Origin: UBA11540 sp045536425
Lineage (GTDB): Bacteria > Bacillota > Clostridia > Oscillospirales > Ruminococcaceae
Direction: 5' to 3'
Assembly: GCA_045536425.1 (NCBI GenBank)
Contig: JAZSNN010000002.1
Span: 1-51,306, forward strand
DNA: 51,306 nucleotides
Shown: in pieces, positions 1 to 7,529 of the stretch
Numbering within the stretch: position 1 is the stretch's first letter
Layout: every line of letters starts with the position of its first letter
Made by a program: the position numbers and the translations under genes
Notes under the pieces: model-generated
What the model was told of the DNA's origin: nothing
Seen by the model: the letters and a program-made list of their open reading frames with translations, nothing else
The model's database searches: none

Positions 1-1
1 C

Positions 2-604
2 GACGGTGACACACGAGGCGGTGCAGCTCTTTCGATAAGGGCTGTCACAGGAAAGCCCATAAAGTTTGCCGGTGTCGGCGAAAAGCTTGAGGATCTGGAG
101 CCGTTCTATCCCGATCGAATGGCATCGAGAATTCTCGGAATGGGCGACGTGCTCACTCTCATCGAAAAGGCACAGACCGAGTACGATGAAAAAGAAGCTG
201 AAAAACTGGTACAGAGGATGCAGGAAAACAAGTTTGACCTAAACGACCTTTTGGACCAGATGAAACAGATAAAAAAACTCGGCCCGTTGCAGCAGGTAAT
301 GTCAATGATACCCGGTGCACAAGGCAAAATCAGCGATGAAGACGCCGAAAAGGGTGAAAAACAGCTTGTTCATACCGAGGCAATCATAAATTCTATGACT
401 CCCGCCGAGAGAGCAAAGCCCGATATCGTAACTCCGCAGAGAAAACGCAGAATAGCTGCAGGAAGCGGAACAAAGGTAGAGGACGTAAACCGCCTTCTAA
501 AACAGTATGAACAGATGCGCAAAATGATGAAACAGTTTTCATCAAAGGGGAAAAAGGGCAAAAGAATGCGCGGATTCCCCGGTGGGATGAATTTCCCAAT
601 GTAA
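2..604 (+). CDS. ffh: Signal recognition particle protein Ffh, C-terminal part (5' end outside window)
   Basis: The open frame runs from the window edge (frame starting at base 2) to TAA at 602-604, so this is the 3' part of a longer gene; an internal ATG at 119 is not the start. The first residues, DGDTRGGAALSI, are the end of the Ffh GTPase (G) domain, and GEKLEDLEPFYPDRMASRIL leads into the M domain. The methionine-rich C-terminus (EQMRKMMKQF, then RMRGFPGGMNFPM) is the part that binds SRP RNA and signal peptides. Ffh with 4.5S/6S RNA targets nascent membrane and secreted proteins to FtsY. rpsP follows 58 bp downstream, the usual Firmicutes order. Confidence 0.96.
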   Translation, partial: DGDTRGGAALSIRAVTGKPIKFAGVGEKLEDLEPFYPDRMASRILGMGDVLTLIEKAQTEYDEKEAEKLVQRMQENKFDLNDLLDQMKQIKKLGPLQQVMSMIPGAQGKISDEDAEKGEKQLVHTEAIINSMTPAERAKPDIVTPQRKRRIAAGSGTKVEDVNRLLKQYEQMRKMMKQFSSKGKKGKRMRGFPGGMNFPM

Positions 605-662
605 TAGGTATTGACCGCGAAAGCGGTGAAACATATAATCACAAACAGGAGGTGACAGTGTA

Positions 663-905
663 ATGGCTGTAAAAATAAGACTTCGCAGAATGGGCGCTAA
701 GAAAGCTCCTTTCTATCGTATCGTTGTTGCAGACTCAAGATATCCCGCTGACGGAAGATTCATTGAGGAGATCGGATACTACGATCCCACGAAGGATCCT
801 ATCGTTGTAAAGGTAGATGCAGAGAAGGCTAAGTCCTGGATCGCAAACGGCGCTCAGCCCACCGATACAGTAAAATCCATTCTTAAAGCAAACAAGGTTC
901 TGTAA
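663..905 (+). CDS. rpsP: Small ribosomal subunit protein bS16
   Basis: An 80-residue protein starting MAVKIRLRRMGAKKAPFYRIVVAD, the characteristic bS16 N-terminus, and containing the expected EEIGYYDPTKDP stretch. bS16 is a primary-type 16S rRNA-binding protein needed for 30S assembly. A strong Shine-Dalgarno (AGGAGGTGA, 646-654) precedes the ATG at 663. It sits between ffh and khpA, and the length is normal for the family. Confidence 0.97.
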   Translation: MAVKIRLRRMGAKKAPFYRIVVADSRYPADGRFIEEIGYYDPTKDPIVVKVDAEKAKSWIANGAQPTDTVKSILKANKVL

Positions 906-930
906 GTAATACCAAAGGAGGAAAACTTAT

Positions 931-1164
931 ATGGAGAATCTTCTCAAGGTAATTGCACAGGGACTGGTTGAAGAAAAGGATGCTGTGACCGTAACTGTTG
1001 ATGAGCCCAACGAAGAGGGAGTAGTTGTCTACCACCTCAGCGTTGCACAGCAGGATATGGGAAGAGTAATCGGAAAGCAGGGAAGAATCGCAAAATCCAT
1101 TCGTATGGTAATGCGTGCTGCTGCTACCAAGAACAATCAGAAGATTTCTGTTGAAATAGACTGA
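931..1164 (+). CDS. khpA: KH-domain RNA-binding protein KhpA (YlqC family)
   Basis: A 77-residue single KH-domain protein. The GKQGRIAKSIR segment (about residues 47-57) fits the GxxG loop of a KH fold, and the length matches KhpA/YlqC. KhpA pairs with KhpB (Jag/EloR) in Firmicutes and binds many RNAs; in streptococci the pair influences cell elongation and division. The RBS is AAAGGAGG (914-921). It lies 25 bp after rpsP in the conserved rpsP-khpA-rimM-trmD cluster and is followed by an intrinsic terminator, so rimM-trmD may be partly uncoupled from it. Confidence 0.93.
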   Translation: MENLLKVIAQGLVEEKDAVTVTVDEPNEEGVVVYHLSVAQQDMGRVIGKQGRIAKSIRMVMRAAATKNNQKISVEID

Positions 1165-1186
1165 TTGCCAAAAGATTCATGTGTAT

Positions 1187-1231
1187 AAAAAAGATTAAAC
1201 TGCGTCAGATAAGCGTTGTTTAATCTTTTTT
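1187..1231 (+). terminator. Intrinsic terminator or attenuator between khpA and rimM
   Basis: AAAAAAGATTAAAC (1187-1200) pairs with GTTTAATCTTTTTT (1218-1231) across a 17-nt loop, and the 3' arm ends in a run of six T. It ends only 20 bp before the rimM start, so some transcripts from the ffh/rpsP side may stop here while others read through. Confidence 0.75.
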
Positions 1232-1251
1232 GTTACACAAAAGGTGAGAAT

Positions 1252-1761
1252 ATGGAAAAGTATTTAAAAGGCGGAAAAATCGTAACAACCCACGGAATAC
1301 GCGGAGAGGTAAAGGTGCAACCTTGGACCGACACTCCCGACGTTTTCTGCGACTTGGAAAAGGTTTATACCAAAAACGGCGCGACTGCAATTGAAATTGA
1401 GAACGCAAGAGAGCATAAAGGTATGCTGATACTAAAGCTCAAAGGAACAGACACAGTCGAACAAGCTCAAAAGCAGGTAAACACCGTTTTGTATATCGAC
1501 CGAGAGGATATAAAACTCGAAGATGGAGCCTATTTTATACAGGACATCATCGGACTCGAGGTTTTCGATATAGATAACGGTAAACTCTACGGAAAGGTCA
1601 CTGACGTCACCTCAACGGGTGCCAATGACGTGTTCCATATAACGCTCGATAACAAGACCTATTTGATACCAAACATCAAATCAGTAGTCATAAATATAGA
1701 CGTAGAAGGCGGAAAGATAGAAATCCGTCCGCTGGAAGGACTGTTGGAATATGAGAATTGA
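1252..1761 (+). CDS. rimM: 16S rRNA processing protein RimM
   Basis: A 169-residue ribosome maturation factor. The N-terminal RimM barrel has the family signature GKIVTTHGIRGEVKVQPWTD, and the C-terminal PRC-barrel begins near GAYFIQDIIGLEVFD. RimM binds uS19 and helps mature the 30S head. The frame stays open upstream to a TTG at 1216, but that lies inside the terminator stem. The ATG at 1252 is preferred because AAAGGTGAG (1240-1248) precedes it and the product then starts MEKYLKGGKIV, as in homologues. Its last 11 bp overlap trmD, indicating translational coupling. Confidence 0.95.
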   Translation: MEKYLKGGKIVTTHGIRGEVKVQPWTDTPDVFCDLEKVYTKNGATAIEIENAREHKGMLILKLKGTDTVEQAQKQVNTVLYIDREDIKLEDGAYFIQDIIGLEVFDIDNGKLYGKVTDVTSTGANDVFHITLDNKTYLIPNIKSVVINIDVEGGKIEIRPLEGLLEYEN

Positions 1762-2449
1762 TATACTCACGCTTTTCCCCGATATGTGTGAAGCAGTAAT
1801 GGGCGAAAGCATTATCGGCAGAGCGAGAAAAGCAGGTTTTATAGAGGTTGAATGTCACAACTTCCGCGATTATGCTTTCAATAATCAAAAAAGAGTAGAC
1901 GACGCTACCTACGGCGGAGGAAAAGGAATGCTTTTGCAGGCAGAGCCCATCTACCAATGCTATAAAGCCGTCTGCGAAAAAATCGGGACAAAACCCCACG
2001 TGGTATATATGTCTCCGCAGGGTAGGGTGCTAAATCAAAAAATAGCTCTTGAATACTCAAAGATGGATAATATAATGATTCTCTGCGGTCACTACGAAGG
2101 CGTCGACGAAAGACTTTTGGAGGAAATCGTAGACTCCGAAATTTCCATAGGTGACTATGTAATGACGGGCGGAGAGCTTCCTGCAATGGTTTTTGCGGAT
2201 ACGGTGCTAAGACTCTGCGAAGGAGTTTTGGATAGTGAAGAATGCTTTACAGAGGAAAGTCATTTTTCAGGACTTTTGGAGTATCCGCAGTATACAAGAC
2301 CTCCCGTGTGGAACGGAAGAGAGGTTCCCGAGATACTAAAATCAGGTCATCACGGAAAAATAGCACAGTGGCGGCTTGAAAAAGCGATAGAACGCACAAA
2401 ACAAAAACGCCCCGATATGTACGAGGCGTATATGAAATCCAAGAAATGA
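1751..2449 (+). CDS. trmD: tRNA (guanine-N1-)-methyltransferase TrmD
   Basis: A 232-residue SPOUT methyltransferase that makes m1G37 in tRNAs with G36, preventing +1 frameshifting. Diagnostic segments are MRIDILTLFPDM at the start, DDATYGGGKGMLLQ, the knot region LCGHYEGVDERL, and ISIGDYVMTGGELPAM. The length is standard. It overlaps the end of rimM by 11 bp. A hairpin immediately follows the TGA, and the next gene is convergent. Confidence 0.97.
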   Translation: MRIDILTLFPDMCEAVMGESIIGRARKAGFIEVECHNFRDYAFNNQKRVDDATYGGGKGMLLQAEPIYQCYKAVCEKIGTKPHVVYMSPQGRVLNQKIALEYSKMDNIMILCGHYEGVDERLLEEIVDSEISIGDYVMTGGELPAMVFADTVLRLCEGVLDSEECFTEESHFSGLLEYPQYTRPPVWNGREVPEILKSGHHGKIAQWRLEKAIERTKQKRPDMYEAYMKSKK

Positions 2450-2450
2450 A

Positions 2451-2482
2451 AAAAGCTCCGTGTTTAAAACACGGAGCTTTAG
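2451..2482. terminator. Shared terminator between convergent trmD and solute-binding gene
   Basis: A near-perfect palindrome: AAAGCTCCGTGTTT (2452-2465) against AAACACGGAGCTTT (2467-2480). The minus-strand copy is followed by a run of T (ending ...GAGCTTTTTTC), so it is a good intrinsic terminator for the leftward solute-binding gene ending at 2488. On the plus strand it would also fold right after trmD. Confidence 0.8.
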
Positions 2483-2487
2483 ATTTA

Positions 2488-3939
2488 CTATTCAAGATCT
2501 GTATCAGCCAAAGCCTTGTCGATCTGGTCTTGCATTGTGGGAGTATATTTCTCGATAGCAGCCTTAACACCGAGACTTCTTACTTCACTCAATGTCTTGT
2601 ACATAATCTGTTGCATAGTACCTATAGATCCAAAGTAGTCTGTAACAATGTAGGGCTCACAGGAGAGAGCTCTCTGGAGAGTAGCTTCGTCAACACCTAT
2701 CATCATAGTAGCGTCTTCAGCCTTAACATAGTCGAACTTGCAGATATCAGCGCAGACCCAAACCTTTGCGCCTTCAATGTTCTTAGCGCCCTTACCGATA
2801 CATACAGTCTCAGAACCTACAGAGATAGATCCCATAACACCATATCCATCAGGTCCCTTGGGATAAGGTACCCAAACAGCCTCAAAGTTTACCTTGCGGT
2901 TGGGAGAGTTGGGAGAAAGAACGCCTGCATTCTGGATGCGTTCACCATACATAGCAACTGAACCGGAAGTAAAGCTAACCTTATCAGTACAGTTAAAGGG
3001 TGCCATTTCCACATAATACTCGAGTCCATTGATATATGCGGGTGTGTTCCAAATCAAATCAATGCCACCGTCTGCTGTAAACTCAACGGTTTTAGCGCCG
3101 TTACCGATTGTAAAGAGCTGTGTTGCGTGAGAGTTGTATCCCCAAATGTCGTTTGTACCGTCACGGTCTTTGTCGTATGTAAGCGCCTCAGCGGCATCTA
3201 TCATAGCTTCGTAGGTCCACTCGCCTTTTTCCCAAAGCTCGAGAGGAGAGGTCAAACCGTTTTCTTCAAACAGATCAGCATTGTACCAAATACCATAGAG
3301 CTCACCACAGTCACGGTATGTATAGTTTGTGGATTTGGTTCTCATACCGTAAACGTGACCGTCCCAAACGTATTGCTGCTCGAAATATCTTTCGTCTTCG
3401 ATGGGGAGGTACTCGTCGAGGGGTTCGAGAAGACCCTTAACGACAACGGTGGGGAATCTTACACGTGTAAGAACGTCATAAGGAGTACCGCCGACAAACG
3501 AAGCAACAAGCTTCATTTCACGCTCGTCCCAGGCACAGATATCCAGATCATACTCGATTCCATATGCTTTTTCTTTCCAAGCATATTCCTGATTGTACCA
3601 AGCTTCACCGGGATCGGGAGCGATAAGTCCGCGAACTATAGGGTTGGAAAGCTCTCCAACGTCCTCGGGCTTGTAGAGAAGGTTGTAGTTTGCGTCATAA
3701 CGTACACCGGTCTTGTTCTCAGGATTGAGAGAATCAGACGGGTTGATGCTGACGTGTCCGCTAAAGTCCTCAATAGTGGGGATCGAAGTGATAACGTCAG
3801 AGTTTTCGGGGGTGCCTCTCGAAGTATCAAGGCTTGCGCCGCTACTTGTAACAGTAGTGTTACCGCCGTCACATGCAGCAAGTTCAAATAACATCGAAAC
3901 AGCGAGAAGAACACTCAAAATTCTTGTGATGTTTTTCAT
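2488..3939 (-). CDS. ABC-transporter-type extracellular solute-binding lipoprotein (copy 1)
   Basis: A 483-residue lipoprotein resembling family 1 (sugar-type) binding proteins. The signal peptide MKNITRILSVLLAVSMLF ends in lipobox LAAC, so Cys23 would be lipidated after cleavage. The region LVASFVGGTPYDVLTRV and the Trp/Tyr-rich core fit a two-lobe periplasmic-binding fold. The frame is open to 4056, but ATG 3939 is chosen because AAGGAG lies just upstream and the signal peptide then starts at residue 1. It is a clear paralogue of the adjacent gene at 4099-5565, matching it through most of its length. No permease or ATPase gene lies nearby, so the substrate is unknown and it must use components encoded elsewhere, or act otherwise. 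Confidence 0.88.
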   Translation of the reverse strand: MKNITRILSVLLAVSMLFELAACDGGNTTVTSSGASLDTSRGTPENSDVITSIPTIEDFSGHVSINPSDSLNPENKTGVRYDANYNLLYKPEDVGELSNPIVRGLIAPDPGEAWYNQEYAWKEKAYGIEYDLDICAWDEREMKLVASFVGGTPYDVLTRVRFPTVVVKGLLEPLDEYLPIEDERYFEQQYVWDGHVYGMRTKSTNYTYRDCGELYGIWYNADLFEENGLTSPLELWEKGEWTYEAMIDAAEALTYDKDRDGTNDIWGYNSHATQLFTIGNGAKTVEFTADGGIDLIWNTPAYINGLEYYVEMAPFNCTDKVSFTSGSVAMYGERIQNAGVLSPNSPNRKVNFEAVWVPYPKGPDGYGVMGSISVGSETVCIGKGAKNIEGAKVWVCADICKFDYVKAEDATMMIGVDEATLQRALSCEPYIVTDYFGSIGTMQQIMYKTLSEVRSLGVKAAIEKYTPTMQDQIDKALADTDLE

Positions 3940-3996
3940 AGCGCATCTCCTTTTTACTTTAAGTTGAAAAAAATTCCAACTTTGATTTCGAGATAT

Positions 3997-4025
3997 ATTA
4001 TAACAATATACCCAAAAAAAATCAA
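3997..4025 (-). promoter_or_regulatory. Sigma-A promoter of solute-binding gene copy 1
   Basis: On the minus strand, -35 TTGATT (4020-4025) and -10 TATAAT (3997-4002) are separated by 17 bp. The predicted start lies near 3990, giving a leader of about 50 nt that contains a short hairpin (AAGTTG at 3961-3966 against CAACTT at 3977-3982) just upstream of the RBS. Confidence 0.8.
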
Positions 4026-4035
4026 GCAAAAAAAC

Positions 4036-4064
4036 AAAAAGTGTGTGAAAAATCACACACTTTT
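4036..4064 (-). terminator. Terminator of solute-binding gene copy 2
   Basis: Stem AAAAGTGTGTG / CACACACTTTT with a short A/T loop lies 35 bp beyond the end of copy 2. On the minus strand it is followed by a T-rich tract (TTTTTGTTTTTTTGC). It lies just upstream of the copy 1 promoter, so the two paralogues are separate transcription units. Confidence 0.82.
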
Positions 4065-4098
4065 GTAAAATTTTGAAATTTTAAATCAAAATCAATTA

Positions 4099-5565
4099 TT
4101 AGAGATCTGTATCCTCAAGAATTTTCTTGATCTGCTGTTCCATCTGAGGTGTGAACTTCTCGATAGTAGCTGCAGCACCGTTAGTTCTAACTTCGCTCCA
4201 AACCTTCTGCATAATGCTGCCCATTGTACCGATTGAACTATAGGGGTCACTCATGATGTACTCTTCAACAGCGAGAGCTCTCTCGAGAGTATCCTGCTCA
4301 ACGCCCATCATCATGCTTGCTCCCTTGGGATCTACGTAGTCGAACTTACAGATATCAGCACAGATCCAAACCTTAGCGCCTTCGATGTTCTTAGCGCCCT
4401 TACCGATACATACAGTCTCAGAACCTACAGAGATAGATCCCTTAACGCCGTATCCGTCCTGTCCCTTGGGGAAGGGAACCCAAGCAGCCTCAAAGCTGAG
4501 CTTGTATTCGGGAGATGTCTGAGAGAATGTTCTAGCACACTGGATACGCTCACCGTACATAGCAACCTTACCGGAACCGAAACTATCTTTAGTTGTAGCG
4601 AAAGGCTTGATCTCTATGAGGTTCTCAAGACCTCTGATGTACTCAGGTGTGTTCCAAACGAGCTTGATAGCGTTACCGCTCTTACCGGTTCTGTCGATTT
4701 CAACGGTCTTTGCTCCGTTACCGAGTGTGAACATTTCGCTAGCGTCACCGCGCCAACCGAAATAGTCGTTTACACCGTCACGGTCGCTGTCGTATGTGAG
4801 CTGCTCAGCAGCATCTATCATAGCATCAATGGTCCACTCGCCCTTGTTGTAGAGCTCGAGAGGAGTCTCAACGCCGTTATCCTCGAAGAGGTCCTTGTTG
4901 AACCAAACGCCGTAGAGCTCACCGCAGTCACGGTATGTATAGTTTGTGGACTTAGCCTTCATGCCGTAAACATGGCCGTCCCAGCCATACTCTGTGATGA
5001 AGTATCTTTCGTCTTCAACGGGGAGGTATTCGTCAAGAGGCTCGAGAAGCCCCTTGATAACAACTGTGGGGAAGTTAACACGTGTGAGAACGTCGTAGGA
5101 AGTACCGCCAACAAAAGCAGCGATCCACTTCATTTCGCGCTCCTCCCAAGCACATGTATCCATATCATACTCGATATCATATGCTTCCTCTTTCCAGCCG
5201 ATTTCCTGAGCATACCAAATATCGTCTGGAGCAGGGGAAACAAGTCCCTTTACGATGGGGTTAGAAAGTGTGCCAACGTCCTCAGGCTTGTAGAGGAGGT
5301 TGTAGTCCTTGTCATAACGAACGCCGGTTGTCTTGTCAGAACTGAGAGAACTGGAGTCGTTGATACTAACGTTACCACTGAAATCTCCGATATCGGGAAT
5401 AGAAGTGATTACGTCAGAGTTTGTGATGTCGCCCTTCGAAGCGTCTTCAACGCTTGCGTCACTGTTGAGTGATGAAGTAGCGTCAGTATTGCCGCCGCAA
5501 GCAGCAAGTGTAAACAACATCGAAACAGCGAGAAGGACACTCAAAATTCTTGCGATGTTTTTCAT
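4099..5565 (-). CDS. ABC-transporter-type extracellular solute-binding lipoprotein (copy 2)
   Basis: A 488-residue lipoprotein with signal peptide MKNIARILSVLLAVSMLF and lipobox LAAC (Cys23), nearly identical to copy 1 there. Shared segments include RCAM/RCTM around the start, EPLDEYLP, KSTNYTYRDCGELYG and KGSISVGSETVCIGKGAKN. A Ser/Asp/Thr-rich linker follows the lipidated Cys, as expected for a surface-tethered binding protein. ATG 5565 is supported by AAAAGGAG upstream; the open frame to 5625 has no RBS. It has its own promoter and terminator. The likely role is high-affinity capture of a sugar or oligosaccharide at the cell surface; the ligand cannot be read from the sequence. Copy 1 and copy 2 look like a local tandem duplication. 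Confidence 0.88.
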   Translation of the reverse strand: MKNIARILSVLLAVSMLFTLAACGGNTDATSSLNSDASVEDASKGDITNSDVITSIPDIGDFSGNVSINDSSSLSSDKTTGVRYDKDYNLLYKPEDVGTLSNPIVKGLVSPAPDDIWYAQEIGWKEEAYDIEYDMDTCAWEEREMKWIAAFVGGTSYDVLTRVNFPTVVIKGLLEPLDEYLPVEDERYFITEYGWDGHVYGMKAKSTNYTYRDCGELYGVWFNKDLFEDNGVETPLELYNKGEWTIDAMIDAAEQLTYDSDRDGVNDYFGWRGDASEMFTLGNGAKTVEIDRTGKSGNAIKLVWNTPEYIRGLENLIEIKPFATTKDSFGSGKVAMYGERIQCARTFSQTSPEYKLSFEAAWVPFPKGQDGYGVKGSISVGSETVCIGKGAKNIEGAKVWICADICKFDYVDPKGASMMMGVEQDTLERALAVEEYIMSDPYSSIGTMGSIMQKVWSEVRTNGAAATIEKFTPQMEQQIKKILEDTDL

Positions 5566-5628
5566 AGTGCATCTCCTTTTTAAATTTTGGTTAAGTTGAA
5601 AGATATTTCCAACCTTAATCTCCATTTC

Positions 5629-5657
5629 ATTATAGCAATATACTTAAAAAAAGTCAA
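5629..5657 (-). promoter_or_regulatory. Sigma-A promoter of solute-binding gene copy 2
   Basis: On the minus strand, -35 TTGACT (5652-5657), a 17-bp spacer and -10 TATAAT (5629-5634). The spacer (TTTTTTAAGTATATTGC) resembles that of copy 1, so the promoter was duplicated with the gene. Confidence 0.82.
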
Positions 5658-5665
5658 TATAAAAA

Positions 5666-5699
5666 ACAGAAGAGTGTGAAAAAATCACACTCTTCTGTG
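5666..5699 (-). terminator. Terminator of the hisS-aspS operon
   Basis: ACAGAAGAGTGTGA (5667-5680) pairs with TCACACTCTTCTGT (5685-5698): a 14-bp perfect stem with a 4-nt loop. On the minus strand it is followed by TTTTTTATATTGAC. It lies 34 bp past the aspS stop codon, and the copy 2 promoter begins right after it. Confidence 0.85.
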
Positions 5700-5732
5700 A
5701 AATATTTTCTACTATTTTGTCAAATGACAGAT

Positions 5733-7514
5733 TTATTCTTCGGCTTTTGTTACCGCTATGCAAAGATCGTCAAGACTCTTTTGGTCAACGGGTGCAGGAC
5801 AAGCAGACATAAGCTCGCTTGCGTTCTGGACTTTCGGGAACGCAACAACGTCCCTGAGACTCTCTGCACCGCACATAAGCATTGCAAGACGGTCAAGACC
5901 GATACCCGCGCCACCGTGAGGCGGAGCCGCATACTTGTATGCGTCAACGAGGAATCCAAATTTTGTCTGAATCTCTTCCTCTGTGAGACCCAAGGATTCG
6001 AACATCTTTTTCTGTAGCTCAGCGTCGGTGATTCTGATCGAACCGCTGCAAAGCTCAATTCCGTTTGCAACGAGGTCATATGCCTTTGCTCTGACCTTGC
6101 CGGGATCGGTATCAAGATACTCCAGACACTCGTCAAGGGGCATTGTGAAGGGATGATGCATAGCAAGCCAGGTCTGTGACTCCTCGTCCCATTCAAAGAA
6201 CGGGAATTCGGTAATCCACAAGAGGTTGAATCCGTCGGGAATGAGGTCGAGCTGTTTTCCGACCTTGAGTCTGAGAGCACCCAGTGTGGGGAGCGTGACT
6301 CTGTCCTTGTCTGCAACGATGAGGGCAACGTCGCCCTTTTCACAGCCTAGTCGTCCCATAATAGCCGAAAGCTCGTCTTCGGTCATAAATTTAGCGAAGG
6401 AGCAAGCGGGAGCATCTTCAACCCAACGGATGAACGCAAGACCCTTAGCCCCGATACCGCGTACAAACTCGGTAAGCTTGTCGATTTCTTTTCTGGTAAG
6501 CTTTTCAGCACCGCCTTTGACGGTAATACCGCGAACACTTCCGCCATCAGCAACCGCAGAGGAGAAAACGGAGAAACCGCAATCCTTCACGATATCGGAC
6601 AGATTTACGATTTCCATACCGAAACGAGTGTCGGGCTTGTCGGAACCGTATCTCTCCATAGCTTCGGTATAGGTAAGACGGTGGAGAGAAGCGGGAAGCT
6701 CAACGTCCAAAACCTTCTTGAACAGACGGTTTACAAAGCCCTCGATCATAGACATAATGTCGTCAACGTCAACAAAGCTCATCTCGAGGTCTATCTGTGT
6801 AAACTCGGGCTGACGGTCAGCGCGCAGGTCTTCGTCACGGAAGCAACGAGCGAGCTGAATGTAACGGTCATAACCCGAAATCATAAGAAGCTGTTTGTAG
6901 ATTTGGGGCGACTGGGGAAGTGCATAAAAGCTTCCGGGATGTACTCGAGAGGGAACGAGATAGTCACGTGCTCCTTCGGGAGTAGAACGAATCATCATGG
7001 GAGTTTCGATTTCAAGGAATCCGTTTTCATAAAAATACTCACGGGTTACCCTTGCAATCTCGTGACGCGTAATGATGTTTCTCTGAAGCTCGCTTCTTCT
7101 CAAATCGAGATAGCGGTATTTGAGCCTTAGCTCATCTTTTACGTTAGTTTTGTCAGTTATCTCAAAGGGAGGTGTCTGTGCCTTTGAGAGAATTCTCAAA
7201 TCTGTTACAAAAACCTCAATGTTACCTGTTTTTATCTCGCGGTTTACAGACTCTCTTTGACGAACAGTACCCTTTGCCATAAGCACAAACTCGCTTCTAA
7301 CGGTCTGTGCTTTTTCGAAGACAGCTTTTTCGGTTGCATCGCCAAAAGCCAGCTGAATTATACCGCTTCTGTCACGAAGGTCGATAAAAAGAAGATTTCC
7401 AAGGTCTCTGGTTTTCTGTACAAAACCGCAAACAACGACCTCGGCACCGATGTCGGAATCGGAAACCTCGGTGCAATAATGTGAACGTTTAAGTCCTTTC
7501 ATTGTATCAGCCAT
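5733..7514 (-). CDS. aspS: Aspartyl-tRNA synthetase (bacterial type with GAD domain)
   Basis: A 593-residue class IIb synthetase that charges tRNA-Asp. Order: N-terminal OB-fold anticodon-binding domain (GFVQKTRDLGNLLFIDLRDR); catalytic core with motif 2 (CFRDEDLRADRQPEFTQIDL); a GAD insertion in the middle third (from about residue 290), which marks the bacterial type; and motif 3 near the end (GAGIGLDRLAMLM). The length is normal. It lies 15 bp downstream of hisS in one operon under the T-box at 8877-9118. Sequence alone does not tell whether it is discriminating or also charges tRNA-Asn. Confidence 0.97.
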   Translation of the reverse strand: MADTMKGLKRSHYCTEVSDSDIGAEVVVCGFVQKTRDLGNLLFIDLRDRSGIIQLAFGDATEKAVFEKAQTVRSEFVLMAKGTVRQRESVNREIKTGNIEVFVTDLRILSKAQTPPFEITDKTNVKDELRLKYRYLDLRRSELQRNIITRHEIARVTREYFYENGFLEIETPMMIRSTPEGARDYLVPSRVHPGSFYALPQSPQIYKQLLMISGYDRYIQLARCFRDEDLRADRQPEFTQIDLEMSFVDVDDIMSMIEGFVNRLFKKVLDVELPASLHRLTYTEAMERYGSDKPDTRFGMEIVNLSDIVKDCGFSVFSSAVADGGSVRGITVKGGAEKLTRKEIDKLTEFVRGIGAKGLAFIRWVEDAPACSFAKFMTEDELSAIMGRLGCEKGDVALIVADKDRVTLPTLGALRLKVGKQLDLIPDGFNLLWITEFPFFEWDEESQTWLAMHHPFTMPLDECLEYLDTDPGKVRAKAYDLVANGIELCSGSIRITDAELQKKMFESLGLTEEEIQTKFGFLVDAYKYAAPPHGGAGIGLDRLAMLMCGAESLRDVVAFPKVQNASELMSACPAPVDQKSLDDLCIAVTKAEE

Positions 7515-7529
7515 ATTATACCTCCTATA

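Noticed and set aside
3940..4056. Longer N-terminus for solute-binding copy 1
   Set aside because: It would run through the promoter and place the signal peptide internally; the RBS supports the start at 3939.
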